Positions 22,964-30,025 of a DNA stretch of 32,101 nt are shown here, in pieces. Source of the DNA: Tenacibaculum sp. (GTDB lineage Bacteria; Bacteroidota; Bacteroidia; Flavobacteriales; Flavobacteriaceae); assembly GCA_020629275.1 (NCBI GenBank), contig JAHDDQ010000034.1, positions 1-32,101 of the forward strand, read 5' to 3'. Position 1 is the first letter of the stretch; each line of letters starts with the position of its first letter. The notes beneath the pieces are model-generated. The model was not told the DNA's origin and made no database searches. It saw only the letters and a list, made by a program, of their open reading frames with translations. A program made the translations under genes and the position numbers.

Positions 22964-23164
22964 TTATTTTTTACCTACAAATAAGCCTAATAACAGTACG
23001 ACTGTACCTATACCTAAAACAGTATATGCGTTATTGTTATTTTGAGTTTCAAACTCAGCGATTCCTATATCAACTGATGACTCTGGCATTATAAGTTCAT
23101 ATCCTCCGTATAATAGTAATAGTATTCCTGCTATTACTAATATGGTTTTTATTGTTTTGTTCAT
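22964..23164 (-). CDS. Small two-helix membrane protein (DUF3185-like)
   Basis: The 66-residue protein has one membrane helix near each end (about 7-24 and 46-62) and a short polar loop (ESSVDIGIAEFETQNNNN). The layout and the closing VLGIGTVVLLLGLFVGKK match DUF3185-type proteins. It lies 35 bp after the beta-barrel gene and 83 bp before the DUF2383 gene on the same strand, in a likely three-gene operon. Such small envelope proteins are often induced by membrane stress; the specific role is unknown. Confidence 0.7.
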   Translation of the reverse strand: MNKTIKTILVIAGILLLLYGGYELIMPESSVDIGIAEFETQNNNNAYTVLGIGTVVLLLGLFVGKK

Positions 23165-23199
23165 TGTAGTTTCGATTTAAATTGGTTAGTAATTATCTG

Positions 23200-23673
23200 T
23201 TAGAATTGGTATCTAAGTCCTAATGCAATATCCAGATCTAAATCATCACTATATCTATCATTAAATCCTAATTCGGGTCTTATATCTAGAGAAATTAGAA
23301 GAGGAATGTCAAAATTATACTCGATTCCTAAGTCTCCAGCAATAAGGGCGAAAATACCATCGTTATTTGGTGCATTGAAAGATCCTATTCCTCCACCAGC
23401 GCCAACATACCAGTTAAAGTTTCCATCGATTGGTCTTACCCATTGATACAATCCTACTAATTTGAATGCATCTACGTTATTAGAATTTCTAATACCTAAA
23501 TCAAACTCTAATCGGTTATTTTTGAACAAATAATATTGATAAGAAATTTCACCTCCAAAACCATCGTTATCACCTAATCGAAGTCCTAACGCATTCTTAG
23601 AAATACTTTGAGCTGTTAACGATGCTGTTATTAATAAAATGGTTCCTAATAATAGTATTTTTATGTTCTTCAT
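23200..23673 (-). CDS. Outer-membrane beta-barrel protein
   Basis: The 157-residue protein has a signal peptide (MKNIKILLLGTILLITASLTAQ) followed by alternating amphipathic strands rich in Gly and aromatic residues (LGLRLGDNDGFGGEISYQYY, FDLGIRN, VGAGGGIGSF, LGIEYNFDIPLL) and a C-terminal GLRYQF, the terminal-aromatic signal used by the BAM machinery. The size predicts an eight-stranded barrel. It is the promoter-proximal gene of the unit that continues with the DUF3185-like and DUF2383 genes, and its promoter is one of four with the shared activator layout. Confidence 0.82.
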   Translation of the reverse strand: MKNIKILLLGTILLITASLTAQSISKNALGLRLGDNDGFGGEISYQYYLFKNNRLEFDLGIRNSNNVDAFKLVGLYQWVRPIDGNFNWYVGAGGGIGSFNAPNNDGIFALIAGDLGIEYNFDIPLLISLDIRPELGFNDRYSDDLDLDIALGLRYQF

Positions 23674-23707
23674 GTCTTTTATAAATTGTTATTGATATTG
23701 TACACTA

Positions 23708-23765
23708 CAAATGTAAGACGAAGACTAAAGTTAACTTTGCTCATATAAAATCAATATTAACTCAT
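23708..23765 (-). promoter_or_regulatory. Promoter P1 of the beta-barrel operon with tandem activator half-sites
   Basis: On the minus strand: ATGAGTTAA (23757-23765), ATGAGCAAA (23736-23744), then 20 bp, then the -7 box TACATTTG (23708-23715). Half-sites start 21 bp apart, two helical turns. No -33 TTG exists; the proximal half-site sits in its place, as expected for an activator-dependent promoter. The initial region reads TTTGTAGTGTACAA, shared with P4. Confidence 0.7.
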
Positions 23766-23771
23766 TTACTT

Positions 23772-23780
23772 TTTGCTCAT
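23772..23780 (-). promoter_or_regulatory. Extra half-site before the AraC-family gene
   Basis: A further perfect ATGAGCAAA on the minus strand lies 15 bp beyond the distal P1 half-site and 33 bp before the regulator's start codon, just upstream of a TAACTTTA box (23791-23798) that could be its -7 element. Autoregulation is plausible. Confidence 0.45.
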
Positions 23781-23813
23781 AAAAATTAATTAACTTTACG
23801 TATATACTATTAT

Positions 23814-24851
23814 ATGATAACAATTAATATAACAGCAAGTAATACAGAGGGTACTGTAAGACAAATTCAAGAAACAATAGGAGGAAAAATAGTTGAACGC
23901 TGGGGAGAATATGTTTTAGAAGTAAATAATGAGATTGCTAAAGGAAAAATTACATTTATAACTTTTGAGTGGGGAGCCAGCGTTTTAGAGTATGACATTA
24001 CCTTTTTAGATGATATTTCGTTAGTAATGGATACTTCAGAATACAATCCCATCCACTTCACATATGCATCTGAAGGACATTGTTTTCATAGGTTTCAAAA
24101 AGAAAATAAAAAAAGAAAAATAGAACAATTCCAATCTGTAATTATAACAAGTAAAGACGGTGGATATAATTATGGCTATTTTGAGAAGAATGTTAGAGTT
24201 CACATTCATCTTATACAAATAAGTAGAGTGTTGTTTTTAAAAAAGCGATTAAATGATGGGGCTATTTTAAATCAGAAGTTATATAATGTGTTTCACGATC
24301 AACAGCATGAAGAAGTGTTTGCGTATTTCGGAACTTATAACTTAAAGTTGGCAAATCTTATTAAACAATTCGATAAGGTTAAGCAAAAAGGTATGATACG
24401 AATGCTGATAAAAGAAGGTATTGTATATCAAATTTTGTCTGAACACATTTTACAGCATAATAAAGATATTCGATTGAACAAACAACCGAATACAACTTTA
24501 ACAAAAAAAGAATTGTCGACGGTAAGAAAAATAGCGAACAAAATTCTAAAAGATGTATCGTTAGATTATTCTGTTGAACATTTAGCAGTAGAAGGCGGAT
24601 TAACTCAAGCTAAATTGCAAGAAGGCTTCAAATTGCTGTATACAAGAACTGTAACTGAATATGTAAGGCATGTACGCTTGGAAGAAGCTAGGGATTTATT
24701 AAATACAACAAATTTAAATATTTCTCAAATAGTATATACCATTGGATTTAGTAGTAGAAGTTATTTTTCAAAAATTTTCAAGAAAAAATATAAGATTAGC
24801 CCAAGTGAATTCCTTAAGAACAAACAAAAGGCTGATATTAAGGTTGCATAG
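23814..24851 (+). CDS. AraC-family transcriptional regulator, likely activator of the stress cluster
   Basis: The 345-residue protein has an N-terminal region of about 235 residues that is not a standard arabinose-binding cupin; its first strand (ITINITASNTEGTVRQIQET) and later HIHLIQISRVLFLKK show it as a mixed alpha/beta domain. The C-terminal 100 residues are a canonical HTH_18 pair: first helix-turn-helix around EHLAVEGGLTQAKLQEGFKL and second around ISQIVYTIGFSSRSYFSKIF, ending in KKKYKISPSEF. It is divergent from the beta-barrel operon. Four nearby promoters carry paired half-sites 21 bp apart, the spacing AraC-type proteins use, so it is the natural candidate regulator. The inducing signal is unknown. 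Confidence 0.88.
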   Translation: MITINITASNTEGTVRQIQETIGGKIVERWGEYVLEVNNEIAKGKITFITFEWGASVLEYDITFLDDISLVMDTSEYNPIHFTYASEGHCFHRFQKENKKRKIEQFQSVIITSKDGGYNYGYFEKNVRVHIHLIQISRVLFLKKRLNDGAILNQKLYNVFHDQQHEEVFAYFGTYNLKLANLIKQFDKVKQKGMIRMLIKEGIVYQILSEHILQHNKDIRLNKQPNTTLTKKELSTVRKIANKILKDVSLDYSVEHLAVEGGLTQAKLQEGFKLLYTRTVTEYVRHVRLEEARDLLNTTNLNISQIVYTIGFSSRSYFSKIFKKKYKISPSEFLKNKQKADIKVA

Positions 24852-24854
24852 AAC

Positions 24855-26279
24855 CTATAGTAAAGGACTGAAGATTTTGGCCATGCCCTCTAAAAGTTTT
24901 GTCTTTAATGAGCGATCTTTAAACGTTTCATATTCTAATGATAAACATCGCGAGGCATTCTCATTAAAGTCGTCACTCAATTCTTTAGCTATTTCCTGGT
25001 CGTAAATTATAATATTTGCTTCGTAATTGTGCTCAAAACTCCTGTAATCAAAGTTGCCGGAACCAACAGAAGCTATTTCTTCATCGATGATTATTAATTT
25101 ACTATGTAAGAAATGCCCTTCTAAAATACGTATTTTAACTCCTGTTTTAAGTAAATCTTCGAAATTGGCGTACATGCTATATTTAGCCATTCTACTGTCG
25201 GTTTTTTGAGGAACAATTACAGTTACCTCTATTCCTCTTAAAACAGCCATCTTTAATGCTTCTAACAATACTTTATTAGGTATGAAATATGGATTTTCTA
25301 TGTATACACTTTTTTCCGCACTATGAATCATGGCGGTATATTGCTGTAATATTGATAAATAATTTAAGTCAGGACCACCCGCAACAATTTGTGCTAAAGA
25401 CGTATGTTGTTGCTCTTGCATGGGTAAATATTTATGGCAATCGAGTAGTGTTTTATTACTGGCAAAATAGAAATCCTTGATAAAAATTCTGTGGAGGTGG
25501 TCTACTATCGGACCGTTGATCTTTAAGTGTAAATCTTCCCAGATACCAAGATTGGAGTGTGATTTTATATATTTATCTGAGATGTTAACGCCTCCAGTGA
25601 AGCCAATTATACCATCGACAATTGCTATTTTTCTGTGATTTCTATAGTTAAGAGTAGAAAGTATAGTGCCTATTTTTAACGGTAAAATAGGAAAAATTTC
25701 AACACCCATTCGTTCTAAATTTTTGATGGATTTATTTTTCCACTTATTACTTCCAAAAGCATCATAGAGAACTCGAATTTCAACACCTTCGTCAATTTTT
25801 TGTGAGAACAATTTTATAAGTCGATTTAACAATTCACCTTCTTCAATTATGTAATACTGTATGTGGATGAATTTTTTTGCTTTAGAAAATGTTTCAAAAA
25901 GATCATCAAACGTACTTTTTCCATCTTTCAGAAGTTTAATTTTATTTCCTTCTACGGCAGGAAAACCAGAACTTCGTTTAAGCATAGTACCTAGTTTTCC
26001 GAATTTTTCAGAGTTAAACCTGTGAGCAAAATCCTCTATTGTTTCACTTTTGTGCTTTAGGTCGTAAAGTTTTCTTTTGGCATTAAAATTCAATGTGAAA
26101 AATTTAAACTTCTTTCTGTTAACACCAAACAGTAAGTAAAGAAGTACGCCGATAACTGGAAATATGATAACGATTAATAGCCAACCAACAGATCGGGCTG
26201 GCCTATCACCATATAAAAGAATATTAAATATGGCCCAAAAAGCACTTAAACCATAAATAATGTAAAAAAGTATAATCAT
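24855..26279 (-). CDS. cls: Cardiolipin synthase (phospholipase D superfamily)
   Basis: The 474-residue enzyme makes cardiolipin from two phosphatidylglycerols at the inner membrane. Two N-terminal membrane helices (about 2-22 and 32-52, the PLDc_N region) precede two complete HxKx4D motifs: HRKIAIVD with FTGGVN behind it (about 215-235), and HSKLIIID followed by GSGNFDYRS (about 397-420). The length is standard for bacterial Cls. Its ATG shares one base with the stop of the SRAP-like gene (TAATG), so the two are coupled and belong to the P2 operon. It converges on the AraC gene with a 3-bp gap. Cardiolipin increase fits the envelope-stress theme. Confidence 0.93.
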   Translation of the reverse strand: MIILFYIIYGLSAFWAIFNILLYGDRPARSVGWLLIVIIFPVIGVLLYLLFGVNRKKFKFFTLNFNAKRKLYDLKHKSETIEDFAHRFNSEKFGKLGTMLKRSSGFPAVEGNKIKLLKDGKSTFDDLFETFSKAKKFIHIQYYIIEEGELLNRLIKLFSQKIDEGVEIRVLYDAFGSNKWKNKSIKNLERMGVEIFPILPLKIGTILSTLNYRNHRKIAIVDGIIGFTGGVNISDKYIKSHSNLGIWEDLHLKINGPIVDHLHRIFIKDFYFASNKTLLDCHKYLPMQEQQHTSLAQIVAGGPDLNYLSILQQYTAMIHSAEKSVYIENPYFIPNKVLLEALKMAVLRGIEVTVIVPQKTDSRMAKYSMYANFEDLLKTGVKIRILEGHFLHSKLIIIDEEIASVGSGNFDYRSFEHNYEANIIIYDQEIAKELSDDFNENASRCLSLEYETFKDRSLKTKLLEGMAKIFSPLL

Positions 26280-26908
26280 TAAGATGCTATCTTTTGAATT
26301 TTAAATTTTGTTACATAAGGTTTTGAAATTATGTAATCTATTTCTTTTGGTTCTGCGTTTTTATCTAGCCATATTTTTTTAAAAATATCGGGTATTTGTA
26401 ATGGCATTACCTCGTATAAATTATTTATCGAATTTAATGAATTATTTGCTTTAGTATTAATTACAGTGCAAGTAATAAAACCATCTTCTAAAACATTATA
26501 AATGCCTGCTAAATAGAAAGGTGTAAGAGAATCTTTTTCTACAAGGTAATCTGTTATCTGGTTTTCATTTAAATAATGTGTGTAAAACCCAGTTACAACG
26601 ATTAAACAGCGTCTTTTTTTAAGAGCTTCCTTATACAATATGTTGTTATATATTTCATTTTCATTTACATGTAATGTGTTTTTTAATCGTTGAAATTTTT
26701 TCCAATCTCCATCGAAATTTTGAGGAAGAATACCCCAAATACCTTGTGTGATAAAATTAGGTTCATCCGCGGTAATTATGGACAAAGATTGTTCTTTATA
26801 ACCATCAATTTTAAGTCGTGGTTTATATAGTGAAGGATATCTAAACCCTACTCCTAGTGTTTCTGTTATGAATGATATATTTGCTGTATTTGATAAACTA
26901 TAAGTCAT
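26279..26908 (-). CDS. Degenerate SRAP (YedK/HMCES-like) protein lacking the catalytic residues
   Basis: The 209-residue protein aligns along the SRAP fold: FITQGIWGILPQNF matches the conserved WGLIP strand, ALKKRRCLIVVTGFYTHYLN the RRCLIPxxGFYEW strand, TPFYLAGIYN the FAGLW strand, and ICTVINTKANNSLNSI with LYEVMPLQIP the TTxAN...HxRMP region. In active SRAP proteins Cys2 (exposed by removal of Met1) traps abasic sites, with Glu in GFYEW and His before RMP assisting. Here position 2 is Thr, GFYEW is GFYTH and the His is Tyr. DNA-protein crosslinking by the known chemistry should be lost; a binding or other role remains possible. It is coupled to cls. Confidence 0.8.
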   Translation of the reverse strand: MTYSLSNTANISFITETLGVGFRYPSLYKPRLKIDGYKEQSLSIITADEPNFITQGIWGILPQNFDGDWKKFQRLKNTLHVNENEIYNNILYKEALKKRRCLIVVTGFYTHYLNENQITDYLVEKDSLTPFYLAGIYNVLEDGFITCTVINTKANNSLNSINNLYEVMPLQIPDIFKKIWLDKNAEPKEIDYIISKPYVTKFKIQKIAS

Positions 26909-26921
26909 ATAGGTTTCTTAT

Positions 26922-27089
26922 TTATATTAAGACACCAGAAACGATAGCCATAGTTATTCCTATAATTAACAAACTAGCTACAATATAAAATCCAAGTCTG
27001 GTTATCTTATTATTTTGAAAAATATAATTTCTGTTTTTTTCTTCTGGGTTTTCTTTAACGATGTTAAAATCTTCTGTGCCTTGTTTCAT
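26922..27089 (-). CDS. 55-residue single-span membrane protein
   Basis: A short open frame from ATG 27089 to TAA 26922 encodes a polar N-terminal half (MKQGTEDFNIVKENPEEKNR) and one C-terminal membrane helix (about 33-54, LGFYIVASLLIIGITMAIVS). It lies 13 bp before the SRAP-like gene on the same strand and directly downstream of promoter P2, so it is the first gene of the P2 operon (this gene, SRAP-like, cls). No family is recognised, but position, codon pattern and the promoter argue that it is real. Confidence 0.65.
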   Translation of the reverse strand: MKQGTEDFNIVKENPEEKNRNYIFQNNKITRLGFYIVASLLIIGITMAIVSGVLI

Positions 27090-27120
27090 GGTAGTTAATG
27101 TTTTAAATATTAATAGATTT

Positions 27121-27178
27121 CAAAATTACGTTCAAGGTTCGGTTTTCTTTAATGCATATCATATTAATCTTTGCTCAT
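27121..27178 (-). promoter_or_regulatory. Promoter P2 of the small membrane protein/SRAP/cls operon
   Basis: On the minus strand: distal ATGAGCAAA (27170-27178), proximal ATGCATTAA (27149-27157), 20 bp, then TAATTTTG (27121-27128). Half-site starts are 21 bp apart. The proximal site is the weakest of the set. Back-to-back with P3. Confidence 0.6.
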
Positions 27179-27203
27179 ATGATGTAAGATTGGATTTTAT
27201 TAT

Positions 27204-27261
27204 TTGAGTTAAGATGAAATTTAAATGAGCAAAAGCTTAAGGAACTATCGCCCTAACTTTG
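27204..27261 (+). promoter_or_regulatory. Promoter P3 of the DUF1328 gene
   Basis: TTGAGTTAA (27204-27212), ATGAGCAAA (27225-27233), 20 bp, then TAACTTTG (27254-27261). Same spacing as P1, P2 and P4, and again no -33 TTG at the usual place. Confidence 0.65.
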
Positions 27262-27298
27262 TATCGTCAACAATTATTAACCTTAAAAAATCAATATT

Positions 27299-27463
27299 AT
27301 GTTAAGATGGTCAATCACATTTATAATTATAGCAATATTAGCAGGAGTTTTAGGATTTTCAGGTATTGCAGGAGCAGCAACAGGAATAGCTAAAATTTTA
27401 TTCTTAGTTTTTATAGTACTATTTGTATTCTCACTTATTAGAGGTGGGGCAAAAAAAATCTAG
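27299..27463 (+). CDS. DUF1328 small membrane protein (YtjA-like)
   Basis: The 54-residue frame from ATG 27299 to TAG 27463 reads [20 protein letters not shown], then [20 protein letters not shown] and [10 protein letters not shown]. This is the complete DUF1328 pattern: MLRWAxxFxxxAxxAGxLGF, the GIAGxAxxIAKxLF core and two membrane helices. Family members are small inner-membrane proteins of unknown role, often seen with general-stress genes. It has its own promoter P3 with the cluster's activator sites and is separated by 189 bp from the next gene, which has P4. Confidence 0.88.
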   Translation: MLRWSITFIIIAILAGVLGFSGIAGAATGIAKILFLVFIVLFVFSLIRGGAKKI

Positions 27464-27542
27464 AAATACTACGATACGTAAGAGTTCACACATGTACTCA
27501 ACTTAATGTAATTAATTTTTAAGAAAAACAAGTGTTTTGCAA

Positions 27543-27600
27543 ATGAGCAAAGATTAAAATCAAATGAACAAAGAAAGAATTTAAAGTCACTATAATTTTG
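27543..27600 (+). promoter_or_regulatory. Promoter P4 of the secreted-protein gene
   Basis: ATGAGCAAA (27543-27551), ATGAACAAA (27564-27572), 20 bp, then TAATTTTG (27593-27600). The initial sequence TTTGTAGTGTACAA (27597-27610) is identical to that of P1. Leader of about 45 nt to the start codon. Confidence 0.7.
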
Positions 27601-27652
27601 TAGTGTACAAACAAAGAAAGAATTATTAATCAATAAAAAAACTCAAACAATC

Positions 27653-28198
27653 ATGAGAAATTTAATATTAAGTTTACTAGTAGTAGCAGGAACATCGGTA
27701 TATGCACAAACAGATAAAATGGTAACTACTAAAGTAAAAAAGGAAACTAAAGTAAATAGTAAGGGAGAACTTTATACAACCAAAGTAAAAGTGAAAACTA
27801 CTAAGGTGAAGGATACAAGAATGAACCCTAATCAAAAGCACCAACTAAACCAAGCAAGAGTAGCGTCGCCAGTAACTGTAACAAAAACAGTAATGATCGA
27901 CAACGATAAAGATCCTTTTTATGATAAAGCAACTAAATTGAAATATTATAAGTATAAAGGAAAAAAATATGATTTTTCAGCAAATAAAAATAGTCTCTTA
28001 ATTTCAGAAATTAGAAATAATAAGTCTATAAGTACTACAACCGCAGTAAAATCAAAGTATAACAATTACTATATCATCTACGGACCAGAATTTAATGGGA
28101 TCGGATACTTTAACAAGGATAATGATTTTGTAGTAGAATATTATGATAAAGTAGTAGGCGATACAGAATTTGCTGTATTTGAAGATTTGAAAATGTAA
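27653..28198 (+). CDS. Exported Lys/Thr-rich protein of unknown function
   Basis: The 181-residue protein has a signal peptide (MRNLILSLLVVAGTSVYAQ). Residues 20-55 are a lysine/threonine-rich repeat-like stretch (TTKVKKETKVNSKGELYTTK), followed by a linker (QKHQLNQARVASPVTVTKTV) and a C-terminal domain of about 85 residues with YYKYKGKKYDFSANKNSLLI and YYIIYGPEFNGIGYF. No family is recognised. Its promoter carries the best pair of activator half-sites in the cluster, so it is probably among the most strongly regulated members. It is likely periplasmic. Confidence 0.7.
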   Translation: MRNLILSLLVVAGTSVYAQTDKMVTTKVKKETKVNSKGELYTTKVKVKTTKVKDTRMNPNQKHQLNQARVASPVTVTKTVMIDNDKDPFYDKATKLKYYKYKGKKYDFSANKNSLLISEIRNNKSISTTTAVKSKYNNYYIIYGPEFNGIGYFNKDNDFVVEYYDKVVGDTEFAVFEDLKM

Positions 28199-28261
28199 TC
28201 ATTGTTTTTTAGAGTTTATTAGAAAATCAATCAATTTTTAAATCTAAAAATCAAATTAATA

Positions 28262-28354
28262 ATGAATACAGAGAATCTAGAAGACAATTTTAAAAAAGTA
28301 ATAGAAATTTTAGAAGAATTTGGCGAGGCTGCAAGCTATGCCATTAGAAGATAA
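28262..28354 (+). CDS. Possible 30-residue peptide
   Basis: ATG 28262 to TAA 28354 encodes MNTENLEDNFKKVIEILEEF followed by GEAASYAIRR, an acidic amphipathic helix. It lies 63 bp after the secreted-protein gene and 155 bp before dps. It could be a genuine small protein or a truncated remnant; there is no clear signal of its own. The rest of the 28199-28509 gap is AT-rich without other features that I can support. Confidence 0.35.
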   Translation: MNTENLEDNFKKVIEILEEFGEAASYAIRR

Positions 28355-28509
28355 TTTTTATACTAATAGATAAAGTAAGGAGCAAAACCTTTCAAAGAAT
28401 GATTTAGCAAACTGTTAAGTTAGCTAAGATAGAAAATCAAATTACAGGATTGATAAATAACATTTCTGTGTTTGATTTTTTAAATACGAACCTTTAAAAA
28501 GTAAAAGAC

Positions 28510-29010
28510 ATGAACTATTTAAATATAAATTCAGAAGAAACATTACCAATAGCTAAAGAATTGAACCAATTATTAGCAGACTACCACGTGTACTATCAAA
28601 AGTTGAGAAACTTTCACTGGAATGTTACTGGAGAGAATTTTTTTGAATTACATAATAAATTTGAAGAATTATATGGAGATGCACGAATTAAAATAGATGA
28701 GATCGCGGAAAGAATCTTAACTCTAAGATATCACCCAGTGAGTAAATATAGTATCTATCTAAAGGTTTCAAGCATAGAAGAAGAATCACCTTTGCAGACA
28801 GACACGGACATGGTGTCATCAATTTTAGCAGACCATAAGATTATTTTACGTCAAATGTCGAAAATTATTAATGTAGCTGAATCAGTTAGTGATGAAGGAA
28901 CAATTGATATGATTGGCGGATTCATAGCTGAATTAGAGAAAAAAAGTTGGATGCTAAATGCATGGTCTAAAAAAACTACAGAGCAATTACAAGAAGTTTT
29001 TGTTTCATAG
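28510..29010 (+). CDS. dps: Dps-family DNA-binding ferritin-like protein
   Basis: The 166-residue protein oxidises Fe(II) with H2O2 in a 12-subunit shell and protects DNA. The inter-subunit ferroxidase residues are present: His36 (RNFHWNVTG), His48 (FFELHNKFEELY), Asp63 and Glu67 (KIDEIAERI), with the same spacing as His31, His43, Asp58 and Glu62 of characterised Dps proteins. The N-terminus is short and not strongly basic, so DNA binding may be weak. mscS follows after 61 bp and is probably co-transcribed. I do not see the cluster's paired half-sites directly before it, so it may be read from P4. Confidence 0.93.
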   Translation: MNYLNINSEETLPIAKELNQLLADYHVYYQKLRNFHWNVTGENFFELHNKFEELYGDARIKIDEIAERILTLRYHPVSKYSIYLKVSSIEEESPLQTDTDMVSSILADHKIILRQMSKIINVAESVSDEGTIDMIGGFIAELEKKSWMLNAWSKKTTEQLQEVFVS

Positions 29011-29071
29011 TAACTTAAGTAAACAAACCAATAAGCTTAAAACAATTATTAGAAAATAGAAAAAGAATCAT

Positions 29072-29965
29072 ATGAATATTAATACCACAATCGAAAAATT
29101 AAAATCAGCATTACAAACACAATGGAATGAGCTGATAGCGCAAGTTCCAAGTATTATTGTAGCGATTTTAATTGTGGTATTAGGATTCTTAATATCAAAC
29201 TTGATTACAAAATTGTTCAGAAGAACCGTTTCCTCAAGAACTAAAGATCCATTAATGACTAACTTTTTAAGTAAAACAGTTAAGTATGGATTAATAATTC
29301 TTGTGGTTATTTTTGCTTTAAAAGTTGCTGGATTAGGCTATATCGCCACAGGATTTTTAACCGCAGCAGGTGCTTCAGCAGTAATTATAGGTTTCGCCTT
29401 TAAAGATGTTGGAGAGAATTTTATTTCAGGCGTAATATTATCGTTTAATAGACCTTTTAATATTAATGATACGGTACTTATAGATGATATTTTTGGAAAA
29501 GTAAAAGCCATGGAATTTAGATATTCTAAACTGAAAACGTTCGATGGTCGAGATGTTTATATTCCGAATAGTGATATCATAAAGAAACCAGTGTATAATT
29601 ACACAGAAGATGGTTTTTACCGCTTAGACTTTGTAGTTGGTGTAGATTACGATGATGATATTGATGTGGCTAAAGATGTTATAATTAACGCAGTTACAAG
29701 CACACCTGGAGTTATTGACACCGAAAGTCACCAATGTTTCGTAACAGTAGACTCCCTTGGAGTTAGTACTGTGAATTTAAAGATAATCTTTTGGACAAAA
29801 ACATTGGAGTACAAGAGAGGCGCAGTAGAAGTAAAAAGTGACGTTATAAGAAACGTAAAAAATATAATTACCAAGAATGGGCTTAATATGCCTGCCGATA
29901 TAACCGAAATAAAACTTTACGGTTCACAAAAAAGCATACCCATTTCAATAGATAAACAAAAATAA
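29072..29965 (+). CDS. mscS: Small mechanosensitive channel (MscS family)
   Basis: The 297-residue channel releases solutes when membrane tension rises. Three membrane helices lie at about 24-46, 65-84 and 88-112. The last is the pore helix with the GASAVIIGFAFKDVGENFIS signature, continuing into GVILSFNRPFNINDTVLIDD of the beta domain, and then the KVKAMEFRYSKLKTFDGRDV and IPNSDIIKKPVYNYT strands of the cytosolic cage. Length and layout match MscS of E. coli type. It fits the osmotic/envelope stress theme of the cluster and is followed by a strong hairpin. Confidence 0.92.
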   Translation: MNINTTIEKLKSALQTQWNELIAQVPSIIVAILIVVLGFLISNLITKLFRRTVSSRTKDPLMTNFLSKTVKYGLIILVVIFALKVAGLGYIATGFLTAAGASAVIIGFAFKDVGENFISGVILSFNRPFNINDTVLIDDIFGKVKAMEFRYSKLKTFDGRDVYIPNSDIIKKPVYNYTEDGFYRLDFVVGVDYDDDIDVAKDVIINAVTSTPGVIDTESHQCFVTVDSLGVSTVNLKIIFWTKTLEYKRGAVEVKSDVIRNVKNIITKNGLNMPADITEIKLYGSQKSIPISIDKQK

Positions 29966-29972
29966 TTTAGGG

Positions 29973-30012
29973 AATAAAAACCATCTTAGTTAAACTTAAG
30001 GTGGTTTTTATT
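29973..30012. terminator. Bidirectional terminator between mscS and the PorP/SprF gene
   Basis: AATAAAAACCATCTTA pairs with TAAGGTGGTTTTTATT around a short loop, with A and T runs on both sides. It starts 8 bp after the mscS stop and ends 13 bp before the stop of the opposite-strand gene, serving both. Confidence 0.8.
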
Positions 30013-30025
30013 GTATAGAAAACCT

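Noticed and set aside
28378..28386. AGGAGCAAA before dps as a further activator half-site
   Set aside because: Two mismatches, no partner 21 bp upstream and no TAnnTTTG 20 bp downstream, so it does not fit the geometry of the four promoters.
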